Of a stretch of DNA of 64,000 bases, positions 1 to 13,088 are shown piece by piece. Position 1 is the stretch's first letter. Each line of letters starts with the position of its first letter. The translations under genes were made by a program, and so were the position numbers. Source of the DNA: Rhynchosporium graminicola (Eukaryota > Ascomycota > Leotiomycetes > Helotiales > Ploettnerulaceae); NCBI GenBank assembly GCA_900074885.1, contig FJUW01000002.1, positions 819,001-883,000 on the forward strand, in the 5' to 3' direction. The notes below the pieces were generated by a model. It had not been told where the DNA came from and ran no database searches. It saw nothing but the letters and a program-made list of their open reading frames with translations.

Positions 1-1145
1 GAGACGCTAAGCTACATATTCTACGATTGGGAAACGGTACGCCCTCCAGCTATGGGATGAAGTCGTACACTAGCATCGAAACTGGAAGCGTCTGTTTTCT
101 CACTTGCACGCACAGGGACTTTTGCGATTGAGCCTTACGTATAGACCATCCTTGAATCAGATGCTTCTACTTGCCGAATTAATCACTTCCAGAAGGCACG
201 AACACGGTTGCACGAAGCTCAAGAGAGAGCGGCTCAAATTTTGAAAATATCGCTGCCCACGTACGGTCCCAGATTTATAGGTAATGTTATGTTATCTCTT
301 AAGCCACATAGGACTATTCTTTCGGTCTGGCACCCGCGCATGCTCCCCAAGAATTTTACACACTGAACAGTAATCTGATAATGAACGTGTGTTGGACAAC
401 AGAGCTCTGAAAAAAAATCCGATACCTTCAATAGCAACCATCGAAACAACTAAACAGTATCGAGTGCACTTCTTGTTCCCTTCTTGCTGTTCTGTAGGCC
501 ACAGAATGTCTTGAACGAAGCGTAGATGCCAGGATACCCGCTTGTCTTTCGGCACCAAACAGAATTCGACTCGCTCAATTCTGGAATCACGGTCTTGTCG
601 GTCATGATCAAGATTACTGGCTCGTTTGATATACTCTCTACATAGTGGCAAGACATTAGGGGAGAGACTCATGTAGAGAGGTAGAAGAAGAAGGGTGATA
701 CTCGCAGTGATTACGACTGAAGATTGGTATACTGCAGGAATGAAATCTAGAGTTCGATGCTCCAGAAATCACTTCTCAGACTATTACAAATAAACGACGA
801 AGGAATGCCACAACTATGACCGATTATCGCTAGCACTCAAATGCTATTATGCCAGAGGAAGAAAATGCTTTTGGTTGCAGAGTTGTAAGGATAAATTAGC
901 AGGCTTTCGAATGGAATATGGCTTTCTCTAGATGCCCAAGGCATTCGAAACCGCTCTCGAGTTTTTATTCAAAACATGATCGCAGTTCTGTGAAGACTTT
1001 ACAATAACAAGTCATAAAGTAGAAGGCTTAGGACACCAACTGCCCAGCCATCGGCCAAACCTCGGTAAATCCATAACTCCCAGTTCGAGAATCTCACCCA
1101 AAGCTCCCAAGCTATTAAAAACATTGATTAGAGCACTCATCCACG
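1..1145. other. Left-edge region without a convincing gene
   Basis: The longest frame is a 126-codon open frame on the minus strand (672 to 292). It shows no domain, signal peptide or splice sites that would extend it into a known family, and a second open frame overlaps it out of phase. It could be an exon of a decayed gene. Nothing else stands out. Confidence 0.4.
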
Positions 1146-2023
1146 ATGCACATTATCAGCCTAACTGGGCTCCTCGCCCTCCCGCTCGTCCTCGCAACGC
1201 ATCTCCGAGTCTCCATCCCCTCCACACCTCTCCTCCAACATCCCTCCACCCTTCCACCCTCTACGCACGCGACACTCACCACACTCTCGCACCACTACTC
1301 CGCGCCCTTAACGACCACCAACTCTTTCGATTTCCGGAACGTGACATGTGGCAGCTACTTGCTAGATATCCATTGCCATACGCACGTCTTTGCGCCGTTG
1401 CGAGTCGATGTTACCGAGAGCAGCGGAAAGAAGGTTGTAGATGGTGTGGATGAGAAGGAAGTACAGGTCTGGGATACATTTAGAGGAAACGAATGGGGTA
1501 ATAAGGGGGAAGTGAAGGAGGTTAAAGAGGTCGAGGATAGAGTTGGGGTGTGGGGATTTGAGGTTACGTGTGTGGGCAAGAAGGAGTATCTGATTGAGAG
1601 GAGTGGTTGTGAGTGTGCCCAGAATGCTGCTTGCGTTCCCGATATCTCCTGAAGTACAAGTTGTGTTTCGTATACTGACTGTTATTGTGTGTTTAGTCTC
1701 ACCCATGTCGATCTTGAAGAATCCTATGATTCTGATTGCGGGCGTGAGCATGATCCTCGTTTTTGGAATGCCATACATTATGGATAACAGTACGTTCCCT
1801 TTCCAATATGACACCTTGGTTTCTTTACGAGTGTGCAAGCTAACAAATTACAGTGGATGAGGAAACCAAAGCCGAATTTGCGGAGAGCCAGAAGAGATCA
1901 CCGCTCGCAGCTGGTGGGGGAGCTCCCAAATCATTGCAGAACTTCGATGCTGCGGCTTGGTTGGCTGGATCTAGTACGCCGAAGAGGACCGAGACACCGG
2001 TTGAGAAGGGGGTTACGAGATGA
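1146..2023 (+). CDS. EMC7: ER membrane protein complex subunit 7 (EMC7)
   Basis: This is a subunit of the ER membrane complex, which inserts tail-anchored and multi-pass proteins into the ER membrane; EMC7 supplies a lumenal beta-sandwich. Three exons (1146-1608, 1697-1789, 1854-2023) join in frame to 241 codons. The introns have donors GTGAGT and GTACGT and acceptors TTTAG and TACAG. The product has an N-terminal signal peptide (MHIISLTGLLALPLV), a beta-rich lumenal domain with an NVTCGSY motif, one membrane segment after SPMSILKNP, and a cytosolic tail ending in PVEKGVTR. The FSPM-SILKNPM join across intron 1 and the NMDEE join across intron 2 match the family layout. The gene converges on the WW-domain gene, 1.5 kb downstream. 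Confidence 0.88.
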
Positions 2024-2529
2024 TGGGATTTGTCAGATCGTGTATTAGATTAAGCAGGTCTGGTGTATAATGACAGTGCTTGGGTTAAGGGTATAACATA
2101 TATTAAATCCTTGAGAATGCCATGATATGTGGAGCAGTGCATATAGATCAGCCACAAGAGGAGTTTAAACCCGAGAACCCAATGGAGACAAAGATAAAGA
2201 CAGAGACAGAGACAGACAGACACAGCAAGTCATTGTCCTTCCTACCAGTTTTGCTACCGGTAATTCCTCATCTTGAATAGCATGACAAGAAAGTCTCATT
2301 GGACTTCTTCATCATCTACATTACACCTAGGTCATTGGACTCTCAAAAGTCTTACACAACGAACGATGCTCTCCTACTAATAGGCAAATTGTACATCTGA
2401 ATGTCGACATATCAACACTGCTCCACACTTCACCAAAGAAACGGGTAGTCAACAAACTCCAAAGTCTCACCAGCAAGTTATCATCTACCAGAAGCCAATC
2501 AGTACTTTAACTCTCCCCCAAAAACCCGA

Positions 2530-2775
2530 CCTAAAAAGCACGACATGCAACAAAACGCACAATCTCGTCCCCATAGCTAGCTAGCTACCTACCTACCTGT
2601 CTACAGTACCTAAGCTGGCTAGCTAGCAAAAGTCAAGATATACAAGGCTGCCCGAGCCGTCCCCTCCAAACCCCCGAGCCGCCTCTCCTGAACCAAAAAC
2701 TCACCCGCCTTTCCCCCCCCATCATCTCAGCACCCATACAAACCAACGAGCCTAAAAAGCACGACGTGCAACAAA
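2530..2775. repeat. Pair of 25-bp direct repeats 221 bp apart
   Basis: The word CCTAAAAAGCACGAC followed by RTGCAACAAA occurs at 2530-2554 and again at 2751-2775, with one mismatch (A/G). Weaker similarity (GTCAAGA...GGCTG) continues downstream of both copies. This suggests an old local duplication of roughly 220 bp. Confidence 0.6.
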
Positions 2776-2912
2776 GCCCTCCCCCGAAAATCCCTTGGAA
2801 CAATTCATCAATCCAAGTGTCTAAATTAGCTGAAGTCAAGAGGATGACTAGCAAGGGCTGTGAGTAAGGAGGGTATGGGTAGGGTTGGGGGGTTTTGGTT
2901 TTGATGAGGTGG

Positions 2913-2960
2913 TTAGTGTGTTAGTGTGTTAGTGTGTTAGTGTGTTAGTGTGTTAGTGTG
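2913..2960. repeat. TTAGTGTG microsatellite, six perfect units
   Basis: Six perfect head-to-tail copies of an 8-bp unit run without a break. The unit resembles but does not match fungal telomere repeats (TTAGGG), and its position deep in a gene-bearing window argues against a telomere. Confidence 0.85.
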
Positions 2961-3569
2961 GTGTGGTGATGCACGGCCACGACGATGCGATGCGATGTTA
3001 GATAGCTAGGTAGTTCGGCTTTATAAGCGATTACTGTAGACTTTTGAGTGGGAAGATGTGGGTCTGAGAGATGGGTAAGCCTTGGACGCTTGTATATCGG
3101 TCGACTTTTGGGAATCGTAATCGTACTCTTGGGACGGCGTGGGGGTGGGCGGTTGAAGTATCTATTCATGCGGTTGTGGAGTGGACGTCTTGATATGCAT
3201 GCAGGGAACGGCACACGGTTTTCTGTACATGTACTAGCAGGTACGAGCATTAGATTTTGAAGAGTCGGTCGGTCTGAATAGTGAGTTTGTTGCGACAGGT
3301 AATGAGCTTTATCATATCATGTAAGAACGTACCAATACACAAAGAATATGAGGAAAGTTAGCGAGATGATGGATCATTATATCTATCTACCTAGGGTCAG
3401 CAATGCAGGAATGAAATTTAAGACAACGCAACGCAGAAGCAAAAGACCGCTCATCCACCCTCCCTCCAGTCCGCATGAAAAGCATACGTATTCAGAAAAT
3501 TATAGATATCTCGGTCGTTATTTGGCTTTACCAGCAAACAAGCTCGGGTGTGAGCCATTTTCAGGCCAT

Positions 3570-4596
3570 TTAGTCTCCGCCATCATCCCCTCCAAAATCG
3601 CCTCCGTCGTCATTACCATCTTCTGTAGGATGTTTAGCAAATACACTACTGAGTGGGAGAAAAAGAGGCACTTACGGTAACCTTCCTGATATGCCTCTTG
3701 CTCATCATTATCGTTCATGGCATCAGCAATCAACATTCCACCCACCAAACCACCACCAACACCAAGTGCTGCCGCACCTCCAGCTCCCATACCACCACTC
3801 TTTTTAGGAGCACCATATCCCCCTCCTCCATATCCACCTCCCATTGGTTGCCCGTAGCCGTGTTGTCCATAGCCTTGTTGTCCGTAGCCTTGCTGTCCAT
3901 AGCCCTGCTGGCCATAGCCCTGTTGACCGTAACCTTGCTGTCCGTAGCCTCCCCCTCCATGCTGTCCAGGTGGTTTCATGAAAGAACTCAACCCTCCACC
4001 ACCACCATGGCTACTTGATCCTCCACTCGCCTTACCCAGTAACTTGCCTAGAAAGCCACCGCTCTTCTTCTCCTCTCTAGGCGGCAGCTCCTGTCCATAA
4101 GATTGCTGTTGACCATAGTTCTGTTGCTGAGGTTGTCCGTAGCTTGGTTGCTGGCCATATCCTTGCTGTTGACCTGGCATAGGTGTATTCATGTAATCTT
4201 GTTGTGCACCTCGACTAGTAGTTGCGCGTTGGTCTTCTTCGGCCTGCAGACGAGCTGCGAGTGCGGCGTCGGATTCGGTATTGGGCTGCATACTGGACTG
4301 GTATGGATTGTGCTTCGCGTCTGTAGGTTGGGGCTGGCCACCTCCAGAGTATCCTGGAGGAGCTCCTGGGGGCGCGCCATCTGATGGAGGTGGGTAGACT
4401 GCTTCGGTTGGTTTCTCCCATTGGGATTTCTTAGTGTAGATGTTTACATAGAACCTGTATTTTATTAGCCCCGGGTCCTGTTAACTGAGTGGAGAAGTTC
4501 GCTTTACCATTCGTTGTACTGGTCGTTCCATTGAGCTTTCCAGCCTTCAGGGACCTTGGGAGGTGGGGGGCCACTTGGAGGAATGAAGTCGGCCAT
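3570..4596 (-). CDS. WW-domain protein with GYGQQ repeats and glycine-rich tail
   Basis: Three exons read from 4596 down (4596-4508, 4454-3676, 3622-3570) give 306 codons. A WW domain at residues ~15-46 (W19, W42, P45) is split by intron 1 inside its second strand (NEW|FYVN). WW domains bind proline-rich peptides. After it come a proline-rich linker, a glutamine-rich stretch, a [13 protein letters not shown] segment, about seven [10 protein letters not shown] units (around 3850-3950) and a glycine/alanine-rich possible membrane-associating stretch before an EGYQDGNDDGG tail. The start ATG at 4596 sits just before a PPSGPPPP motif. The low-complexity part resembles phase-separating or prion-like proteins, but the function is unknown. 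Confidence 0.82.
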
Positions 4597-6584
4597 CTCG
4601 CTTTGATGCGTAAGAAAATTCCTGAGTATTATCCTATTGCAGGTTGAGCTGAGTAGTTTTCTGTAGGTTGCGAAGTAAACAGATGATAATACGGGTGGTG
4701 GGAGAGACCGAGATCCCTGGTATAAGTATTCAATGAGCGTGTTTAATGGAAGGGAAGCTCCCGAGTTGCCCCTCACACGTAACCAACCTTGGCACAGCCC
4801 CAATTGACCCTGATGATCCTAGCCACCAACGCAAGCAAACCTACCTAATGCTAAATCCGGACTCCGGAGTTGTTATACTTCCTAGCTGGATGTTTTTTGA
4901 GTGTAGAGCGATTTCTGAGAACTTGTATCTGGTATTTGAGTTGAATGTTGGCTCATTCTGATAGAGCATCACAGGTACAGTATCTATGACGTACTGTGAT
5001 ATATCTCGTGACTCGGAGAAACGAGATATGGTATTCATCAACACTAATAGCAGCTGCACGTAGGAGTGTGGAGCTAAAAGCGGAGCGTAATTGACGATCT
5101 ATGATATAACTCAATAGTGATGTTGACACTTATGAGCTGAAGCCAGTAACCACAGGATGTCATTTAATTTCAAGTTATAAGTAAGCGACAGCATGAGATT
5201 TGTTTACTCCCTACTCCCTAATGTAGCGAGCGCATTTTCGGCCGGGAGCTGACTGCAATAGAGCAGAACCGCCGGAAGGTACCTCAACTCGCAAAATTCA
5301 TTCCTGTAAGATAGCGGCTGCCTACATCAAGACTGCATCAGGATCCCTGCTCCTATCCAAAACATTTCCTCGACCGGCGAAGCCAGGTATTGCCTGCCTA
5401 CTTGTACTAGGGGAAAGAGGTACTGTACCTACAGGCACAAAGTCACAACTCTATAGGTTAGAGTCGAGCATACACTACAGGAAATTGTCCGAAGTGACCC
5501 TTTCAAATCATATATGTATCTATTCAACGAATTTAGCAGGCAATGATGAGACGATATCAGCTTAGCCTGAAGATGAATTTACTACGAGGTGCTAAGACCG
5601 CTTCGCCGAGTATGCAAGCGTCTAGTCTCGTGAAAAGAAATTCATCTCCTCGTGACAGTCTGTAGGCAGTAGAAGTAGACGATGTCGAAAACTTAGATCC
5701 GAATATCCAGTTATTTTGAGATGGCACTCATTTTGGAGAGACGGTTTATATATTAGGCTATAGAGCAAATTTCGTTTCAAGTCCACCCGTCCAGAATGAG
5801 CAGATGCAGTGTTTAATAGGTCGCTAGCGGCTTGTACTCTTGCTAATCTGTTCTTGCAATCTCTAATGGATGTCGAAAGGGTCCTTACCATTCTCATACA
5901 GTTTATAAGAGGAGTGGAAACCTCTCTTTGAAGTGAGATAGCCGTTCTTGCATGGTCTGCTGAGGGATGAATGTGGAAATAGACCTGACAGTGATGGATA
6001 TGGTAACAGTTAGGAGACATGTGGCAGTAGACTAGTACTTGGCTTTCAAGCCTTAGATGAGTAGATTTGCTTGACTTGCAGAATTATTAATCTTACATTC
6101 AGGAAATTTCAAGACCGGATGAACAAGTTTGCAGGTTTGTGCATAACATTCTGAAATCATATCTCAGACTCTCATCTACTCGCGTTTCTGATATGAGCTC
6201 TTTCTTGATGCTTCAAGAGATTAATCTCACGCGAGAGGACACTGGAGCAGACTTAAGTAGAGCGATGATGAAGCCGGCCTTTCGAGAAAAGCAGTAGGTT
6301 TGAGAAGTTTGCTGTTGACGCCTGCTGTACATCACTTCATGGTGTCTAACATATAAGCCAAATCTGACAAATTCATCACTTGAAAGTGCCCAATGCGCCC
6401 TCCAGGTTTGAGCGAAGCACAACCTCTGGATATTTGTAAAGACAACCACGGTTGAAGTACCATCGTATTCCTACACCCCACCAAAGCGCATGTTGTATCT
6501 AACTTGCTCCCAACGCCGCGATTGTAAAATTACATATGTACTCGTTAGTCGACTCTGTTGATCGTTTTCTTTGACTTCTTAGGA
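4597..6584. other. Gene-poor region between WW protein and Rab GTPase
   Basis: This is moderately AT-rich. The longest frames are on the minus strand (5622-6020, 132 codons; 6213-6449, 78 codons). Neither shows a recognisable domain or convincing splice partners. It may hold promoter DNA of the WW gene near 4600-4900; otherwise I see nothing definite. Confidence 0.4.
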
Positions 6585-7415
6585 TCAGCAACATCCATAT
6601 CCTGTCGTCTTCTGAGGATTCGAAAGCTTAACACCACTTCGATTATTCCCTCCCGTCGGCGGCCCCTTTACCCCCGACCGCCTATCGTTCAGATCATATT
6701 TACCCGCCTCAACATTCATATAAATCCTCTCTGCAACCCTCCCAAAGGCCAGCTCCACGCCCTCTCCACTCTTCGCACTGGTCTCCACATACTCCAATAC
6801 CCCGTTACTCCTCGCCCACTCCTCCGCTTCCTTCCTTGTAACCTCCCTCTTGTTCTCATTTCCCTCTGCCAAATCACTCTTGTTCCCCACCAACACAACC
6901 ACGATATCCGGTTCCGCTATCTGTCGCAAATCATTAAGCCAATCAGTGACGTGTGTGAATGTTGGCCGCCGCGAGATGTCGAATACTAATAGTGCGCCGG
7001 AAGCACCGCGGAAGTAGGAACGGGTTACGCTTTTGTATGTTTCTTGCCCGGCGGTGTCCCAGAGTGAGAGTTTCATGTGCTTTTGCTCAACCTTGGGTTC
7101 TGCGCGCCGTGGTTCGGGAAGACCTTCAGAAATTCCTGAGAGAGAGGGATCGCGGGCGCTGGGTTTGGGGAGGGGGAGGGGAGTGTTTGGTGGTCCTACG
7201 GGGACGATTCGGGAGCCTTAGAGAACATATTAGCGTTGTGTATTATCCTGGGAGTTCTGGGTAAGGGAGAAAGTACCAAATTCCACTCCTATCGTAACGT
7301 CATGATGTGGAGAAAAACGCCCTTCACAGAGGCGAATTGTGAGTGAGGATTTGCCTGTTCCACTATCGCCTATACAGACGAGCTTCGCTATATAGTCCCA
7401 TGATGGCGAGGACAT
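6585..7415 (-). CDS. Rab-family small GTPase (Rab2/Rab4/Ypt4 group)
   Basis: This is a membrane-traffic GTPase. Two exons (7415-7277 and 7135-6585) joined by a 141-nt intron (G|GTACTT...CTCAG|GA) give 229 codons. The guanine-binding motifs are all present: P-loop GDSGTGKS (residues 16-23), switch I TIGVEFG, switch II WDTAGQE, NKSD and ETSAK. The C-terminus GYGCC is a double-cysteine geranylgeranylation site. The switch I sequence HHDVTIGVEFG and the CC tail place it with Rab2/Rab4/Rab14, and fungal Ypt4 is the likeliest counterpart. The insert before WDTAGQE (GISEGLPEPRRAEPK) is longer than in most Rabs, so part of it could still be intron. The gene is divergent from PNS1. Confidence 0.88.
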
Positions 7416-8427
7416 TGGGAGGGTAGTGACAGGACTGCGAACAGAGCTCTATCTAGGTAGGTACCCGTGGTGTATGCAAGTGATGATTTTTGGCACGCGA
7501 TCAGGATCCAGACACTGGGGTTGTTCCAGTGTGATTGTGGTGAGGTGCTGAAGTAGACTAGAGTTATGGTAGAGTGACTGAGTCGATACGCGTATGGCTG
7601 GCTGGGCCCTGAGCCAAGTTATGTGATTATATTGAGATTCGTGAATGATCGTGAAGTGGAAGTTCTTGAGTTTTGATACAAGGAAAAGGAAGTTGTCCTA
7701 GATTTCCTTCTGCATCTTCATGAGCTCTGCTCTCCAAGCTCCATGGAATTTGCTGATTGGCTTATCCTCACCTTAGTGTTTCCTGCCGTGCCGTGGCTGA
7801 TGATCGGATGCCGTGGGGATGAACCTTGAAGCTACAGCTGCTTGCGGCAAGACAATATGTATTGTAGGACGAACGACAATATCTGATCCGATGCGGCTAT
7901 CACCTGCCATGAGTCTCGCTGGAAGTTAACAGCTGCACTGCAAGTCTATGATGAATAACTCTATCATGATGTATAAACTCTATGGTATCTTCAACATTTA
8001 GCATATGTTATATAAATAATGGTGATATTTCTTTCCGAATAAGCCGCGGCAAATGAGCTACGAGCCCGCTACTCTAATCGGCGGCTTTATAGGTATCAAG
8101 CATCGTTCTTCGTCCTGGTTCTGCCGGCCGACCGACCGCATCATCTTCTGCATGGATCCCATCACCATTCTCTCATTCGGCGTATGAGTGACTGACTGAT
8201 TGACTGACTGACTGGCTGACTGGCCCACCTCGAACTGACTCTCTCCCCAACTCGAATTCATCTTTAAACATCTGACCGCAATTTTCACATCCATATTCAC
8301 CTCAGTGATCCATTCAATAAAGAACTCGCTCGAAACTCCACCTCTGTAGGCGGTGACGGCCTTATCAGTCACAACTAACTAACCCGAACTTTGAGCAACC
8401 TGCAACTCTGCATGAGCGTGTAATAAG
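7416..8427. other. Divergent promoter region, Rab gene and PNS1
   Basis: About 1 kb lies between two divergently read genes, and no coding frame is credible. A TGAC-rich simple repeat lies near 8187-8224. Core promoter elements could not be assigned. Confidence 0.5.
8187..8224. repeat. TGAC-rich imperfect tandem repeat
   Basis: TGAC/TGAT/TGGC tetranucleotides repeat about nine times, upstream of the PNS1 start. Confidence 0.75.
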
Positions 8428-10768
8428 ATGTTCTCAGAATGTGAGTAGATATCTTATAAGGTAACTCGTGGGAGAGAAGGCTAATCGTCTGCAAAATCCA
8501 GACGCCTCCAAGTTCCTCGCTCAGTCTCAGTCCCGATTCTCGAACTTCGTACAACCCGATAACGCAGACGCTCCACCTCGCAATCCCAACGACAGATACC
8601 GACAAGCACATCAGCCTTTACGGAACCAGTCTCGCGGATACACCTCTAGATTAGGCAACCCATACCAGTCGACCTCGAACTTCAACTTCAGCCGTTACTC
8701 TGCAGCTCCTGCAGACGCGCCTTTGTTTCATAGTGCCTTGGACGATTTCCGAGAGGAGGATGATGAGGAGGAACGGGAGAGAGAGACCGCCGATTTCTTC
8801 GCCCTGCAGAAGTCAAGGAGGACTTTCGCTCCAATAGCACGTTTGGACGATAGTCGCGAGACCGATCCCGAGGCGAGTCATGAGTCGGTAGAAACCGCCA
8901 AAGATGGGGATGACAGAGCCACTGAAGATCGGGGAAGGGGACGAGGAATAAAGAGTAGCTGGAATGGAGGAGGACGAAGCACGAGAGGGATGGGACATAC
9001 GCCAGGGACCATAGGAGAAGAGGGCAGCGACAAAGACGGGGACAGCTTAAGGAGGAGCAGTGAGGCTAGTAGCAGAGGTCGGGAAAGAATGGAGGATGTC
9101 GGACTCGAATCGACGATAGAGGATGATGATCCACCAGAGGACCTGGCTGTGGAATTAGAGGATAGTGCACCTGCTTTCCAGAATTTCCGATCGGCTCCCA
9201 AATCTGGAGCAGTAAGATTACCCACGGACTCGAAGCAGACTCGAGAGCAGAGAGATGCAGAGGCGCGTCGTATGGCTGCAGCTGGCATATCACGACCGCC
9301 AAGTTCGGTTGACACCATTCCAGCGACGATAGCGACGACCATTGCGGAGGCGCCGAGTCACGATGTATTTTTTGGGTCGCTTTACCTGATCTGCCTCGGT
9401 GGATTATTTGCGACCTTCTTCCTAGTATTCCTCCACACGGAAACTCCTGACAAAAACATCGGCGACACGATATACACCACCCTACATGCTTCTTTTCACC
9501 TGTTCGCAGTAGATACAGTGGTTTCGATCGTTGTATCACTCGTCTGGATCGCTCTGCTGCGGTCTTTCGTAAGATCTTTGGTCCATATGATCTTATTGGC
9601 AGTACCCGTCATTCTGTTTTCCTTCTCGCTTTACCCCTTTGTGTCGAGTTACAAAGGGGCCGCGCATGGTAATAGTCTCCAAGATAAGGCGATGAGATGG
9701 TTGTCGTTCATTCCGGGAATCTTTGCCCTAGTATGGATGTATACTATTTACAAAGGTCGCCATTCGCTGAACAAGGCAATTGGAATATTGGAGTTCGCCT
9801 CCAGGATCTTGGCAGCTAACCCTGCTCTTCTTGGATTGGGATTCGCTACTCTGGGAGCCGTGGTAGTCTGGACTTGGATGTGGCTTGGGATGTTTACGAG
9901 AGTCTTCTTAGGAGGCCATCTGTCGACATCGGTCACCAGATTTATCATTGATGCAACGAGTTGGTGGTTAGCTGCCTACTTCGTACTCATGTACATCTGG
10001 TCCCTATCCGTAATTAGCGGTATCCAGAGATCTACCACAGGAGCGACCGTATCTCAATGGTATTTCCACCGAAACGCCGTTCCAGCTCCGGCATCACGAG
10101 AAGTGGTTATAGCAGCACTCAGCCATGCAACAACTACCATTTTCGGTACCATTTGCTTGTCAACCCTGATCGCACTTCTCATCCGCCTTCCCCTTCTGTT
10201 ACTTCCTCGTCGCCTAATAGGTGTTATAACAATCTTCGCCTATTCCTTCATTCCCACACCAATCGCAGCACTTACCAACCCTCTAACCCTCACCTACGCC
10301 GCGATCCACTCTCAAGCTCTCCACCCCTCCGCTCGCGGCCTTAGTCAAATGACATTCCTCTCTCCCCAGGCCCCAACAACAACCCTCACACCTCGCTCAT
10401 TCACCGCTCGGAACCACCAGACCACACCTCTCCTCCCATATCGACTAGCGAAACTCCTCCTCCACGCTACGCGCTTCATTATGGCTATGGCTCTCGGTTT
10501 CGGAGGCTGGGTCGTAACAGCGAGACAATTGAATATCGCTATGCCTGAAGGAGCCGGGATTCGAGGCAGTGCGTACGCTTATGTTGTTGGCTTGGTCGCG
10601 AGTTTTATAGGTTGGGGCGTTCTTGGTGCTATGGAGGGTGTCTTGAGCGGTATTGTGGATGCAAGTGTGGTTTGCTGGGGCAGTGAGAGAGGTATGGTTG
10701 GTGGAGGAGCTTATTGTCTTGAGGCGGGATATCTTTTTGGAGAAGGAAGGGAAAGAGATCTGCCCTAA
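8428..10768 (+). CDS. PNS1: Choline-transporter-like membrane protein (Pns1/CTL, SLC44 family)
   Basis: The CTL/SLC44 family are multi-pass plasma-membrane proteins linked to choline transport; yeast Pns1 is the fungal reference. The long open frame begins at 8468 without an ATG. The likely start is ATG 8428 in a 13-nt first exon (8428-8440) spliced over 8441-8501 (GTGAGT...CTAAT...CCAG) to exon 2 (8502-10768). This gives MFSEYASKFLAQSQSRFSNF at the N-terminus, which fits fungal members, and 759 codons in all. Residues ~1-270 are hydrophilic, charged and probably disordered. The remaining ~490 residues carry about ten membrane segments, from FFGSLYLICLGGLFATFF onward. The C-terminal tail is short. 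Confidence 0.85.
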
Positions 10769-11594
10769 AACGAAAGAAGGCGGGCATTGCATTTTTCTGT
10801 CGTAAGGCCTGGGAGTTTGGAGATTCGGGATAGAGCAACGGGTTCATGGAATAGATTGCATAGTTGGACTAGGATCGGGAGTTCTTTGAGGAAAGCTGGT
10901 ATTGCATCCCAGCCGCGCAGGCCAATGAGCGGGAATTGCATTGTTTGAGCTTTAGCGTCTTGAATAGTATGATACTTGTACTTTGTATCCGCGGAGAGTT
11001 CTTTGTAATTTCTTTGAACATCCTAATATTGGCTATGTGTGCCATACATGCATTATATTGCTCTGAAGCCTGCTACCGTACCTGAGTCGCGCAGGCTATC
11101 TTATCTTTGGATATCTAGGTTCCGCAACAGATCAATTCTCATAGTCCAAAGAGTAAACAATGCTGCAACATAATCTTAGGTCAGGCAAATTCGTCTCTGG
11201 GTGAAGCAACACACGTTCTGTCACTTGAAGAGGTCATTAGATATGTATATGACTTCAACATATTACTTTTGTAACGTTCTGTGTAAACTTTGCGATCCTA
11301 ATCCTGAATATAGGAAATCTCGGAAATTGCGACTTTGGAGTCATACAGCCATTTTCTGCTTTAATAAGGGGAAAGAGTAGAGTCAGTCTCGCTCTCCACT
11401 AACTCCGCAAAGAGCTGCTGAATCCCATTCTCGAAACTGGCTGACTAATGACATTTCGCTTCACTTACACTTACTTATGATGCTCATGTCACATCTCAGT
11501 ATGAGTACATCCTCCCGTCAAGCCAAAATTACACCTTAACTTCACAAAACGTTCGAACTTTGTACAATTCCCAGTAAAACTAAAATCACAAGTC
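10769..11594. other. Intergenic region, PNS1 to dehydrogenase
   Basis: AT-rich DNA of about 0.8 kb without a coding frame of note. It should hold the PNS1 3' UTR and the promoter of the dehydrogenase gene, but no specific element can be named. Confidence 0.5.

Positions 11595-13088
<1,494 letters not shown>

Larger units (their letters stand above)
2024..3569. other. Intergenic region with several simple repeats
   Basis: This lies between two convergent genes and holds no coding frame I trust. It contains a GACA-rich run near 2195-2225, a CTAG/CTAC run near 2575-2600, six TTAGTGTG units, and a 25-bp direct repeat listed separately. The short frames at 2633-2854 and 2945-3250 look like chance frames in low-complexity DNA. 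Confidence 0.5.

Noticed and set aside
292..672. 126-codon minus-strand frame near the left edge
   Set aside because: No domain, signal peptide, intron structure or codon pattern supports it, and another open frame overlaps it. Mentioned only as part of the left-edge region.
2913..2960. Telomere-like repeat
   Set aside because: The unit is TTAGTGTG, not TTAGGG, and the array is short and internal.
8468..8470. GTG as the start of PNS1
   Set aside because: Nuclear fungal genes start at ATG in nearly all cases, and a spliced upstream ATG gives a family-like N-terminus.
8878..9539. Two long minus-strand frames within PNS1
   Set aside because: Shadow frames of the PNS1 coding strand; no start context, introns or family match.
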